A DNA stretch of 64,000 nucleotides, taken from assembly GCF_020740795.1 (NCBI RefSeq), contig NC_067300.1, forward strand, positions 1,488,001-1,552,000, written 5' to 3'. The position numbers and the translations under genes are program-made. Position 1 is the stretch's first letter. The number at the start of each line of letters is the position of its first letter. Below are positions 52,701 through 60,547 of this stretch, in pieces. The DNA comes from Apus apus. Lineage: Eukaryota > Chordata > Aves > Apodiformes > Apodidae. The notes under the pieces are model-generated. The model searched no databases, had not been told where the DNA came from, and saw only the letters and a list, made by a program, of their open reading frames with translations.

Positions 52701-54171
52701 GGACAGGCTGGGGTCTGGGTGGGGGTCAGGAGGATGGAGCCAGACCCTTCAGTAGTGGCTGGTGACAGGACAAGGGGCAATGGACACAAGCTGGAGCACA
52801 GAAGTTTCAGCTGAACATAAGGAAAAACTTTTTTATTAGGAGGGTGACAAAGCACTGGGACAGGCTGCCCAGGGAGGTTGTGGAGTCTCCTCTGGAGATA
52901 CTCCAAACCCACCTGGATGCAGCCCTGTGGAATGTGCTCCAGGCAATCCTGCTTTAGCAGGAGGTTGGACTAGATGATCTCTAGAGGTGCCTTCCAACCC
53001 CAACGATTCTGTGAGTCTGGGGGGAGGCAGTAGGGGACCTTCAGATTGGACATTAGGAAGAATTTCTTTACTGAAAGAGTGGTCAGGTCCTGGAACAGCT
53101 GCCCAGGGAGGTGGAGTCACCATCCCTTGAGGTGTTCAACAAACGTGTAGATGTGGCACTTCAGGGCACGCTCCAGTGACTGAGGTTCTGGGTTTGTTTT
53201 TTGGAGTGTTTCTTCTGGTGGAGTGTATGTTTGTGGTGGTTGGTTGTTTTGTTTTTCTTCTGTGTTGATGGTTGGACTGGGTGATCTCAGAGGTCCTTTC
53301 CAACCATGACCATTCTGTGGCACCCTGATCCCAGGTGAAGGGTTCCCAGCTGTGTGCAGAGGGGAGCGTGCACCTTCTCTAGGATCTGACCCTGGTGGCT
53401 GCCAGGTCTCTGCACTGAAATGTTCCTTAGTGGTGAAGAGCTCCTGCCTTAGGAGTTTACCTCAGCAGCAAAACTTTTCCATCATTCTTTAACAGAACTT
53501 AGAAAACCAACATCCCATCACCTGCATGCAAACTTTTCACTCTTTATCTCTTCTAGCCTCTTTGAGGATGACAACTTCTTTGAAACAGCATCTCCTAAAC
53601 CTCTGAAGCCTCGAGTTCCCTCTGAAGAGGAGGATGAGGAGGAAGTGGTATGTGTTGGTATTTTTCTACTAATCTGGTTCAGGTGTTAACCCCATAGCTT
53701 GTCTGAAATCCTTCCCAGGAGACCTGCCTGGCTCCTGCCAGCTGAGCTCAGAGCTTCCTGGACATTCTCTGTATAAATCAGGAGTGTCTGGGTTTGTTTC
53801 TTGGTGCACTTGGAGGGGTTGCCTGGGCTGAGGTGGAGATGACAAACTCGTGCTGGCCTGAAGTGAGTGAGATGTGCCAGGTGAAGGGTTTTAGTGTCTT
53901 GCCCCTCTCCCATCCCTTCTAGCCTGTGAGCATCTCCTGGAACATGCAGCCATCATGTGCAAAGTACAAACTCATCAGTAAGGAGGCTCCTTGATGCCAT
54001 CTCCCTAAAGGTGGTGGAAATCTGGGACTCTGTAGCAGTTCCTGAACACTGGGAAGCTGTGAAGAGTGACAAGTTTCCACTGGTTTGCCTTGCAGAGCAT
54101 GAAGGGGCGTCCCCCCCCCGGCGCCGCTCTTCGGTGATGATGACGATGATGATCTGGACTGGCTGGGATGA
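28783..54171 (+). CDS. FKBP15: FKBP15 (WAFL), WH1-like / FKBP / coiled-coil endosomal protein, 29 coding exons
   Basis: Endosome-associated protein linked to the actin machinery. Coding exons: 28783-28838, 30312-30421, 31170-31248, 31838-31907, 33169-33243, 34317-34415, 34957-35106, 36142-36210, 37484-37627, 38086-38231, 38967-39015, 39657-39776, 40026-40125, 40835-40938, 41241-41334, 42308-42417, 42791-42901, 43547-43641, 44312-44414, 47797-47968, 48465-48601, 48922-49077, 49733-49885, 50241-50333, 50873-50983, 51460-51567, 51764-52518, 53557-53647, 54096-54171. Phases agree at every junction, and the start [16 protein letters not shown] matches the family start. Length is about 1,244 residues (human about 1,219). 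Order: acidic N-terminus, WH1-like domain (about 60-165), FKBP domain (about 189-284), Ser/Pro/Gln linker, coiled coil (about 520-920), acidic low-complexity region (939-1190), acidic tail. As printed, the C run at 54111-54119 is one base too long: the frame then stops at 54137 instead of 54171. Confidence 0.96.
29460..29562. repeat. C-run tandem repeat in FKBP15 intron 1
   Basis: Four or five imperfect units, each a run of 9-14 C followed by 'gagctgtgc' or a variant ('gagcggtgc', 'aaccccgagc'). The minus strand is correspondingly G-run rich. Run lengths may be unreliable in any assembly. Confidence 0.85.
30312..34415 (+). CDS. FKBP15: FKBP15 exons 2-6: N-terminal and WH1-like domain
   Basis: Five exons encode residues 19-163. 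The N-terminal part keeps the family signature [11 protein letters not shown] and [16 protein letters not shown]. The WH1/EVH1-like fold that gives WAFL its name follows: hydrophobic strands around [12 protein letters not shown], a central [10 protein letters not shown] strand, and the closing [20 protein letters not shown]. Exon 5 ends in ACG before GTAAGA and exon 6 begins GTTCAACCC. All junctions are canonical. Confidence 0.93.
30535..30987 (+). mobile_element. CR1 LINE, 3'-terminal fragment
   Basis: Well preserved: 'ttcagcctggagaagagaag', 'gaagaaattctttgctgtga', 'cccatgcagggggtgggac' and the end 'gtcccttccaacccagacc', then 'gttctatgatt'. It sits in FKBP15 intron 2. Confidence 0.9.
34524..34612 (-). 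mobile_element. CR1 3'-end remnant
   Basis: 'agaatggtttgggttggaag' then 'ggaccttcagaggtcaccta' and 'gtccaacccccctgcagtga' are the reverse complement of a CR1 3' end. Located in FKBP15 intron 6. Confidence 0.85.
34957..37627 (+). CDS. FKBP15: FKBP15 exons 7-9: FKBP-type PPIase domain
   Basis: Residues 164-284 form an FKBP fold. Pocket positions, in FKBP12 numbering: Tyr26 (here Y201), Phe36 and Asp37 (F215, D216), Val55-Ile56, Trp59 (W238), Ala81-Tyr82 (A260, Y261) and Phe99 (F278) are all present. Arg42 is Lys, Phe46 is Leu and Glu54 is Lys. The segment WAYGAQG...[12 protein letters not shown] has the canonical FKBP loop. The domain therefore looks structurally intact and possibly catalytically competent, unlike my memory of the mammalian version, which departs in this loop. 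Confidence 0.93.
35338..35388 (-). mobile_element. Short CR1-like 3'-end remnant
   Basis: 'ccaggttggaagggatcttg' followed by 'gggatcatcttgtccaatg' resembles the CR1 terminus; only about 50 bp are recognisable. Confidence 0.5.
41578..41855. repeat. AT-rich low-complexity repeat and TA/GA microsatellite
   Basis: From 41578 to about 41742 the sequence is built from 'tatatatttt', 'tatatgaaat' and 'tatataaa' variants. After a short unique stretch, 41826-41852 is a TA run followed by a GA run. Both are in FKBP15 intron 15. Confidence 0.85.
42308..51567 (+). CDS. FKBP15: FKBP15 exons 16-26: long coiled coil
   Basis: Eleven exons encode residues 489-938. After the conserved [20 protein letters not shown] block, the sequence is charged, with heptad-like Leu/Ile spacing and almost no Pro or Gly. 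Examples are [40 protein letters not shown] and [19 protein letters not shown]. Most exons are multiples of three or pair up in phase. The region is related to SMC/myosin-like coiled coils only in composition; it is expected to oligomerise and to bind endosomal partners. Confidence 0.92.
50378..50508 (-). mobile_element. CR1 LINE, 3'-terminal fragment
   Basis: Starts 'aatcatagaatgggttgggt' and continues 'cagttccaacccccctgcat' and 'gagccccatccaacctgccc'. In FKBP15 intron 24, only about 45 bp after the exon 24 donor. Confidence 0.9.
51764..52518 (+). CDS. FKBP15: FKBP15 exon 27: large acidic low-complexity exon
   Basis: A single 755-nt exon (residues 939-1190) opens with [12 protein letters not shown], the end of the coiled coil, and becomes Glu/Ser/Pro-rich and probably disordered. 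The family has one large exon here with poorly conserved sequence. The donor I use (AG|GTCAGG) is weak but is the one that keeps phase with exon 28 ([12 protein letters not shown]). A stronger GTGAGT lies 7 nt downstream and would shift the frame. Confidence 0.88.
52725..53020 (+). mobile_element. CR1 LINE, 3'-terminal fragment (first of a tandem pair)
   Basis: 'gtggctggtgacaggacaag', 'caggctgcccagggaggttg' and the end 'ggactagatgatctctagag' with 'cttccaaccccaacgattct'. In FKBP15 intron 27. Confidence 0.9.
53035..53322 (+). mobile_element. CR1 LINE, 3'-terminal fragment (second of a tandem pair)
   Basis: 'gattggacattaggaagaat', 'tgcccagggaggtggagtca' and the end 'gtcctttccaaccatgacca' plus 'ttctgtgg'. 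A T/G-rich insert of about 60 bp (53190-53260) interrupts it near the 3' end. It follows another CR1 in the same direction with almost no gap. Confidence 0.87.
53557..54171 (+). CDS. FKBP15: FKBP15 exons 28-29: acidic C-terminus, frame broken as printed
   Basis: Exon 28 (53557-53647) encodes LFEDDNFFE and an EEEDEEEV stretch. Exon 29 starts at 54096 with SMKGR, then a Pro-coding C run. The family tail (an LFG, an Asp run, then DWLG) is present but one frame off, ending at a TGA at 54169-54171. In the printed frame the protein ends after GAALR at a TGA at 54135-54137. The Asp run and DWLG are intact, which favours a sequencing or assembly error in the 9-C homopolymer over a decayed gene. Confidence 0.85.
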
Positions 54172-57100
54172 AGAGTTGCCTGGTGAGCTTGAGAGGCCTC
54201 TCCTCTGGGCATGGCCCTTTCCTGGGCACTCAGCACTTAACGAGCTGCCCACATGGGACAGTTGGGAACAACCAGGGACTTCCCAGGCTCTCGTGCTGTG
54301 GACTGACAGGCCCTGAGAGCAAGTGGCTCTTTTTGCACTCATGGGCACTCAGACCCATTGCTCTGACCTGACACCATGTGCAGAGGTTGGGGATGAGCTG
54401 AAGGAACCAGCCAGTCTGACTGCACGTTTGTATCACTGCCCTTCTGTGAAACCCTTGATTCATTAATCTGAAACTTTATGCAAATAAGAACTTTGTCAAG
54501 TGCTTCAGAACAACAAGTCTGGCAGGACCCTGCAGTAGGTAACTACATTAAAAAAAAAGGGGGGGAGGGTGCAAAAAACAGACTAGAATATCTCTCCTTT
54601 CCCAGTGAAGATTCCTGGTAGTTCCCAGGGGCTCTTCACTGGCTTGTCAGCAGGTATTAGCACATGCAATGGGAGAGTGGACCAAGAGGCCCTGGCAGGT
54701 GTTTCCTGTGAGCCAGTGGGGGCACAGGCAGCTTGGGGGACCCCCAGGGCTGTGGGGTGGGGTGGGTGCCCCTGCGTGTTTAGACCTGTGGTGCTGGCTG
54801 CCCCCCCCCAGCAGCACTGCCAGGCCAGGCTCCAAGCCCAGGTGGAGCACCCAGTCATTGCTGCTGGGAGAAGCCAAATCCCCAGCTGGGCTTCCTGCAG
54901 GACCCCGAGGCTGATGGAGGCCTCACAGAAATGTTTGCACTGTGCTGCCAGCTCCTCTCTTCACACACAGGTCTGAGGTCTTGGGGGTTTTGCTGGGTTG
55001 TGCTTCAGTGGCAGGGAAAGCAGCAGTGCAGGTGTGAGCAGTGCAGATGTGCTGTGTGCTCCTTGTCTCTACACAGCTGGGGGCAGCCACACCCCTCTCC
55101 TGTGCCCTGGTCTCTGCTGCTGCTTGAAGCACCACTTAGTGATGGGGGGGGGGTAGATACAGCCTGTCCTCACCAGGGCTCTGCCAGGCACCCAGGGGCT
55201 TGGGGTGTCACTTTTCAGGCTAAGTGGACCAAAAGGGGAAGCTGTGAGGAGGGACAGCTGGGCAACCCCCTGGATTGCTTATAGCCCTCCTGCTTCTGCC
55301 CGGACTGGCACTAACACAACTTGAAAGTATGAGCAGTTCTTAGGATCTCAAAACAAACCCCAGCCCCTCCTTTAGTTAATACCGAGGAAGTGCTTAAAAT
55401 TATTGCGCCATAATTGAGTTTTCTACAACTGCCTCCTAATGTATCTGAGCTGAATTTCATCTGTGTCCTCCTAAATGGGGTTTTCTGGGGAGGTGGGGGA
55501 GGTGAAGCACTAGGCATTCCTGTAGTGACAGTTCCCTGCCCACTCGGTGGACAAATTGCCACATGCAGCCAAAATTGTGGGTGAGACTGAAGCCTGGGAC
55601 AGAGCTGACCTGCTGCTGAGCTGCAGAGCTGGTCCCTCAGGGGGAGCTCAACTGGGCTTTCCTGGGGAGCTGCTCCAGAGGTCCAAGCATCAAGTGGTTA
55701 CTCAGTGCTGAGTTTTGATGGTGGGTGAACCCTGATCTCCCGGGGCTCCCCTGGGCTGCTCTGAGGGTGGGTGCCCTGGCCTGGCCTCTGGACCCCACCC
55801 AGTGTCCTGTGGAGGTCGTTGCTAATACTAACAAATTCCACGTCTTGTTTCCTGTTACAGATAGGCAACCTGAGGGGTTTGAGTTTCACTTCTTAAAAAA
55901 TAAAGTGCAATTAAACCTGTATTTTTTGCTTGGACGGGTTTTACTTTAAAACTTGCACTTGAAAACTGACTCAGTTGTGACTCCAAGTGGGAATAATTTG
56001 ATCTAGCTCTTCTGGGAGCATTCTTGCTGTTAACCCCCTCTCCTGGGAAAGGAGAGACAGTCCCTTTGTGAAGTGACTGTGGCTCAGGTTGTCACCTCGG
56101 AGGGTGTTGGTGTGAGAAGCTGTAGTGCAAAAGATGATTGTCTTGTGGGCAGGGGTGACCCGGGGGATCCCCCAGGGCTCTGCAGCCTGGTCTGAGGTGG
56201 GTCTGTGGGTGCAGGAGGGTTCCTGCTCAGGAACTGTCCCAGCTAATGGCAGCTCTGCTCTGCCTGTGCTCTGGGCATGGATTGGGGTGTGGGAGCTGAG
56301 ATCTGAGACTTGTCCCTCCAAAAGCAGGCACAGCAGGGAACAGCCACTTCCCCCCCTTGCCCTCCCCCTCTGCCCAGGCCTCTTGCTCCCCATTTTTTCT
56401 GGCTCAGCCTCAGGACCTAAAATAAACCATGTTTGTCCTCAGTGCCCAGGTGCAAGGGTAAACATGAGAAAGCTCTGGCCTCCCTGGGGGGCATCAGGCT
56501 CTGGGAGTGATGGGCAGGCCCCATCCTGAGGAGGCATCAGATGCTCCTGGGGGGCTGTGAAGGGGCTGGTCCTGTTTCTGGGTGCAGTTTGGGGCCAGGA
56601 GGGGGGTGAGCCACGGAGGGAAGGACCTTGCTGAGCATGTGCCCGAGGGTGTGTTGCTGGGTGTAGAGATGGGGATCACACCCGTGTCCCCAAGGGGCAG
56701 GCAAGGAGCCCCCACCCTCCCTGGCCCCTGCTTATCCCACCTGGACCTGGTTATCACACCCAGCCTGTGTGGGCAGCGGAGCCTTGTTCTCTGTGCAGAA
56801 CTCTTGGAAGATGGAAAAACCATTGGAGACGGTGCTGGGCCAGGAGCTGTTTAATGTCTCTGCGGGGCTGTGCCCTTCCCCAGCTGCCTCCCCAGGCTGC
56901 CTTCCTGGGGGGGAAAGAGGGCTTTCTGAATCCCTTTGGAACAGTTTCACCCACAGGAAAGCAGGAAGACTCTTCCAGCGCAGCGGGGGAGCTCCTGGGA
57001 TGGCCACGCCAGGCTGTGTGGCCCCAGGGGCGGCTCCTGCAGAGCTGAAGCCGCAGGGTCCGGAGGGGCTGGGGATGTTGGAAACACAGCGGGAGCGCAG

Positions 57101-57339
57101 CCAGACCCCGGGGGGGGGGGAGGAGGAAAAATCTGCAATAAGTTAATTTTTAAAGTCTTGATGCCCCGGGGCTCGTGTGCGGGGCAGCCGAGCGTCCTGA
57201 GGCTGGATCCTGGGGGTCCCTCTCCCTGCCCCCCGAGCCTTCCATGCCCTGCGGTCCCTGCCCCGCCTCTGGGTCCGTCCTGGCTGCCCAGGGAGGCAGC
57301 GGGGGCTGCGGGACGGGAGCCCCTCTCCCACATCCCGAC
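54172..57339 (+). other. FKBP15 3'UTR and intergenic stretch
   Basis: No coding exon was recognised between the FKBP15 stop and the minus-strand RING gene. Plus-strand AATAAA hexamers at 55899-55904 and 56421-56426 would give 3'UTRs of about 1.7 and 2.3 kb. Several G or A/G runs (for example near 54550, 55144 and 57108) are present. In human the copper-transporter paralogue SLC31A2 lies downstream of FKBP15; its membrane-segment signature was not seen here. Confidence 0.5.
55899..55904 (+). terminator. Candidate polyadenylation signal of FKBP15
   Basis: AATAAA on the plus strand, about 1.7 kb after the FKBP15 stop, in an AT-rich pocket. A second AATAAA at 56421-56426 is the alternative. Confidence 0.45.
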
Positions 57340-57879
57340 CTACTTGAGGAAGACGAGCAGGAAGAAGGTGGAGACGATGAGGACGAGGATGCCGGCAGCG
57401 AAGCCCAGGCGCAGGTTCTCCATGGAGGCCAAGGGGGGCTGCGTGTCCAGCAGCAGCCCCCGCCCCGGCAGCCCCAGCACGAAGGCCCCGGGTGCCTCGG
57501 AGGGGCCGCATGGGGACACGAGGCCGCTCACCGCGAAGACGGGACCGTGACCCGCGCACGCCACGTCCACGGAGCGCGGCGAGGCCTGGCGGGCGGCCGG
57601 GGGGACACTGCTGCCTTCCTCCTCCTCCCCACGCAGGGTCCCCAAGGCCGACGTTGCCCCGAGCCCACCCAGAGCCAGCTCGGGCACCAGCGTCACGGTC
57701 CTGCAGAAGGGGCAGCTGACGAAGGCGACGGTGGCGGCGCGACAGACCAGCCTGCGCAGGCAGCTGAGGCAGAGGGAATGGCGGCAGGGCAGCAGCTGGG
57801 GGGCCCGGCCCCCCCAGGCCCCCCGATAGGCCTCGTAGCAGATCCCGCACTCCCCCCCGCTCTCTGGCCCTGCCGACAT
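57340..57879 (-). CDS. Intronless RING-finger protein with C-terminal membrane anchor (probable E3 ubiquitin ligase)
   Basis: The protein has 179 residues on one exon. The N-terminal C3HC4 RING has zinc ligands C11-x2-C14, C32-x-H34-x2-C37-x2-C40 and C56-x2-C59. A Gly/Ser/Pro-rich middle follows, and residues about 156-178 form one hydrophobic segment (GFAAGILVLIVSTFFLLVF) ending in Lys, a tail anchor. This plan (single exon, RING first, membrane segment last) is that of the small RNF152/RNF182/RNF183/RNF223-225 group. In that group the RING recruits an E2 enzyme, and the anchor places the ligase on endosomal, lysosomal or ER membranes. The start has a good context (ACCATGT). High GC matches the surroundings. 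I cannot name the orthologue: RNF183 is a human neighbour of SLC31A1, but the sequence outside the RING does not obviously match it. Confidence 0.8.
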   Translation of the reverse strand: MSAGPESGGECGICYEAYRGAWGGRAPQLLPCRHSLCLSCLRRLVCRAATVAFVSCPFCRTVTLVPELALGGLGATSALGTLRGEEEEGSSVPPAARQASPRSVDVACAGHGPVFAVSGLVSPCGPSEAPGAFVLGLPGRGLLLDTQPPLASMENLRLGFAAGILVLIVSTFFLLVFLK

Positions 57880-59799
57880 GGTGTCCCGGGGGGCACGGCC
57901 CGGGCGCTCCCGCTTTTGAAGGCGGGAGGCGGCGATGGCCGTGCCGGGGGGGCTGGGGCGGCCGCCCCCTCCCTGAACTTCAGCCCAGCCCTGGGGTGCT
58001 TGGCAGGCACTGAACCAGCACGTTCCTCCTCCCCCTGCCTGGGAAAGGCCCCTTTTCCCTCCCCTCCGCCCCCTTTTCCCTTCATAAACCCATGATATTG
58101 CCCCAAACAGGGGGGGCGAGGTTCGATGGGTGTTATTTTCAGGAGGAGCTCCCCAGCAGGAGGCAACAGCCCCCCTGGTGCGTTCATCTCACACCAAATC
58201 TGTGCCAGCAACTGGCACAACCACCTCGGGGTCCAGGGGAAGGTGCCAATGGTACATCCCTGCCTGCCCACCTGAACCCCGAGAGCATCGTGCTGAGAAC
58301 TGCAGCAAGGATGCATCTTTTATTATTATTTTTTCTTTTTTACCCACCCCCCCGGTCTCTGAAAACGCCCAGTCTGGAATGGCACAGAGTATTGCCTGGC
58401 GAGGACAGGCTGGCAGTCCCCGGGTGATGCTCCTCCAGCTGTCCCTGTCGGGCAGGGCTGGGCCTGAAGCCACGTGTGGCTGTGGTGGCCCTGGGGACGA
58501 GGGACAGCCCAGCACTGCCAGTGCTGCTGGAGAGACTGGCACTTATTTACAGGCAAGCAGGGAACCTTGCCCTGAGCTCCTGTCACTCATTACCACCCCC
58601 CAGCACGGCCCAGGGGGCATGAAGGCAACCAGCAATCACTGGCCTCTGGCCCGTGGATGGAGGGGACAGGTTGCAGCACCTGCAGAGCAGGGCTCAGGCA
58701 GCTGGCAGAGCCAGGATCTCTCTCCTCCCTCTCCATCCAGACACATGGGAGTCCCGGCCTTGTCCCCAGCTGCCCTGGGGGTGTGGGGTGCAGGGTAGGG
58801 CTTTGGCAGAGGGTGGCTTGGGACCTGCCACCCTCCCAGCTGCCTCACAGAGCTTCATCCCCTGGCACCTGGCTCCTTCCTCCTCCCTGATCCCAGGGAA
58901 TGCTGAGCACCTCTGCTGCCTGCACCCCAGAACAGCAAGGGAAGCCCCTCCGAGAGCCTCCCTGGGTCCCCTCACTGCACCCTGGTCTCCAGCTGCTCCC
59001 ATGTGTTCCCCTTGCCACATCCCAACCCAAGCACCCAGCAAGTCCTTGGTGGGAGCCACCAGCTCTGAGGTGCAGCAGCAGCTCAACACCAGGGCAGAAG
59101 CTGCAGCCTGGGAAAGACCCCAGGTCCATCCCCAAAGGGCTCAGCCAGGGCTGTGCAGACCCAGCCTGGCCCTGGGGCTGTGACACATCTCCTGGGAGGG
59201 CTGGTGGGCTCCTGGGGCCCGGGCACAGCACACGAGGTGGCACCAGTGGAGGGGCCGAGCTCTCCTGCCTGGCAGTCCCGGGGCTGCTCTGCAGCCAGTG
59301 ATGCCCTTGGAGGAGCCCAAGGCCCTCAGACCCTTTGATGTGGGAGAACAGGAGGTGACACTGGGAGAGCAGGAGGTGACACTGGGAGGGCTGGGCACGT
59401 GGCAGCTGTGCTGCTGCTCCACACCCCGGCTCTCGTGTCCTGCCCCTCCAGAGGAAAAAGGCAGCAACCAACCGTGGGCAGAAACCAGCTGCTTTTTAAT
59501 AGCTTCTCCTGGGGGAAGGGCTGTGGAGGGACCGGGCTTATCTCTGTGTTTATACTTTAAGGGCAAGAGACAAAAGACCAACTGGGAGGGTTACTGATTA
59601 ATGAGGATGCAGAGCTGCCTGCTCACCAGTGCCCAGCCCACCCTGGCCTGGTGCTGGCTGGGGGGTGGCAGCAGCAACACCCCCTGCTCCCAGCCTGTTT
59701 TGGCTGAGGAATCTCACTGGGCTCCTCTGGCCAGAGCAGCTCTGTCAAGTCCTGGATCTGGGGCCATTGCAGGCTCTCCCCTACAACAGGAGATGAATT

Positions 59800-59955
59800 A
59801 TCATAGAATTACAGACTGGTCTGAGTTGGAAGGAACCTTAAAGATCATCTTGTTCCAACCCCCTGCATGGGCAGGGACACCTCCCACCAGCCCAGGTTGC
59901 TCCAAGCCCCATCCAACCTGCTCTTCAACACTGCCAGGGATGGGGCAGCCACAAG
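59800..59955 (-). mobile_element. CR1 LINE, 3'-terminal fragment
   Basis: 'tatcatagaattacagactg', 'gttccaaccccctgcatggg' and 'ctgccagggatggggcagcc' are the reverse complement of CR1. Intergenic, downstream of LRSAM1. Confidence 0.9.
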
Positions 59956-60461
59956 GGCTGGTTAGGGGCCATGGAGCTCCTCATGCTGTCCTGGCATCTC
60001 CTGCCCATGGCTGCAGCCCAGCAGTGCCCCCAACACCCTCCTGTGGGTGGCCAGAGCAGAGCCCCCAGGCTTTGGCATGACACAGGAGCTGGCAGTGCCA
60101 GCACCCCAGAACATTGCTGGCCCTGGCTGAGTCCTCCCATGGGAGAGTCACCCCCCTCTGGGCAACAGCTCTGGCCACCCCAGTGGAGCTGCAAGGTCAT
60201 GGTGGCTTCAAAGGTGGCACTAACTGTGTCCCTGCTGAGCGAGGGGCACTTCTGAAGGCAAACACATTAGCCAGAGAGGAGGGGGCAGAAGTGCACCCGG
60301 TTCCATCACCCCGTGCTCCCAGACAAGAGGACACTGGCTGAGCAGACAGGCAGAGGGGACACAGGTGAAGAGGGAACCCAAGGCAGAGGCTGAGAAGTCA
60401 CTGGGGATCCGTGGTGGATGCGGAGGCTCCTGGGTGCGCTGGCCATGCTGTGCGGGTGTCT

Positions 60462-60467
60462 TTTAAT
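60462..60467 (-). terminator. Candidate polyadenylation signal of LRSAM1
   Basis: The minus strand reads ATTAAA (the common variant hexamer) about 80 nt after the LRSAM1 stop codon. A short 3'UTR is plausible; other weaker hexamers occur further down. Confidence 0.35.
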
Positions 60468-60547
60468 ACCGAGACGGGGCAGCCGAGGCAGGAGGCCCCG
60501 GGGGGTGAGGGAGGCGGTGCCGGGCAGGCCGCTCCTCCCCGCCCCGT

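Larger units (their letters stand above)
57880..60547. other. Intergenic region between the RING gene and LRSAM1, with LRSAM1 3'UTR
   Basis: Minus-strand sequence just above 57879 is GC-rich and probably holds the promoter and 5'UTR of the RING gene; no clear TATA box. A CR1 fragment lies at about 59800-59955. Near 59348-59389 an 18-bp unit ('gagcaggaggtgacactg'-like) is directly repeated. Long open frames here are GC-driven and have no recognisable domain. Confidence 0.5.

Noticed and set aside
57143-58316. Long frames on both strands around the RING gene
   Set aside because: GC-driven shadows; only the minus frame 57340-57879 has a RING and a membrane anchor.
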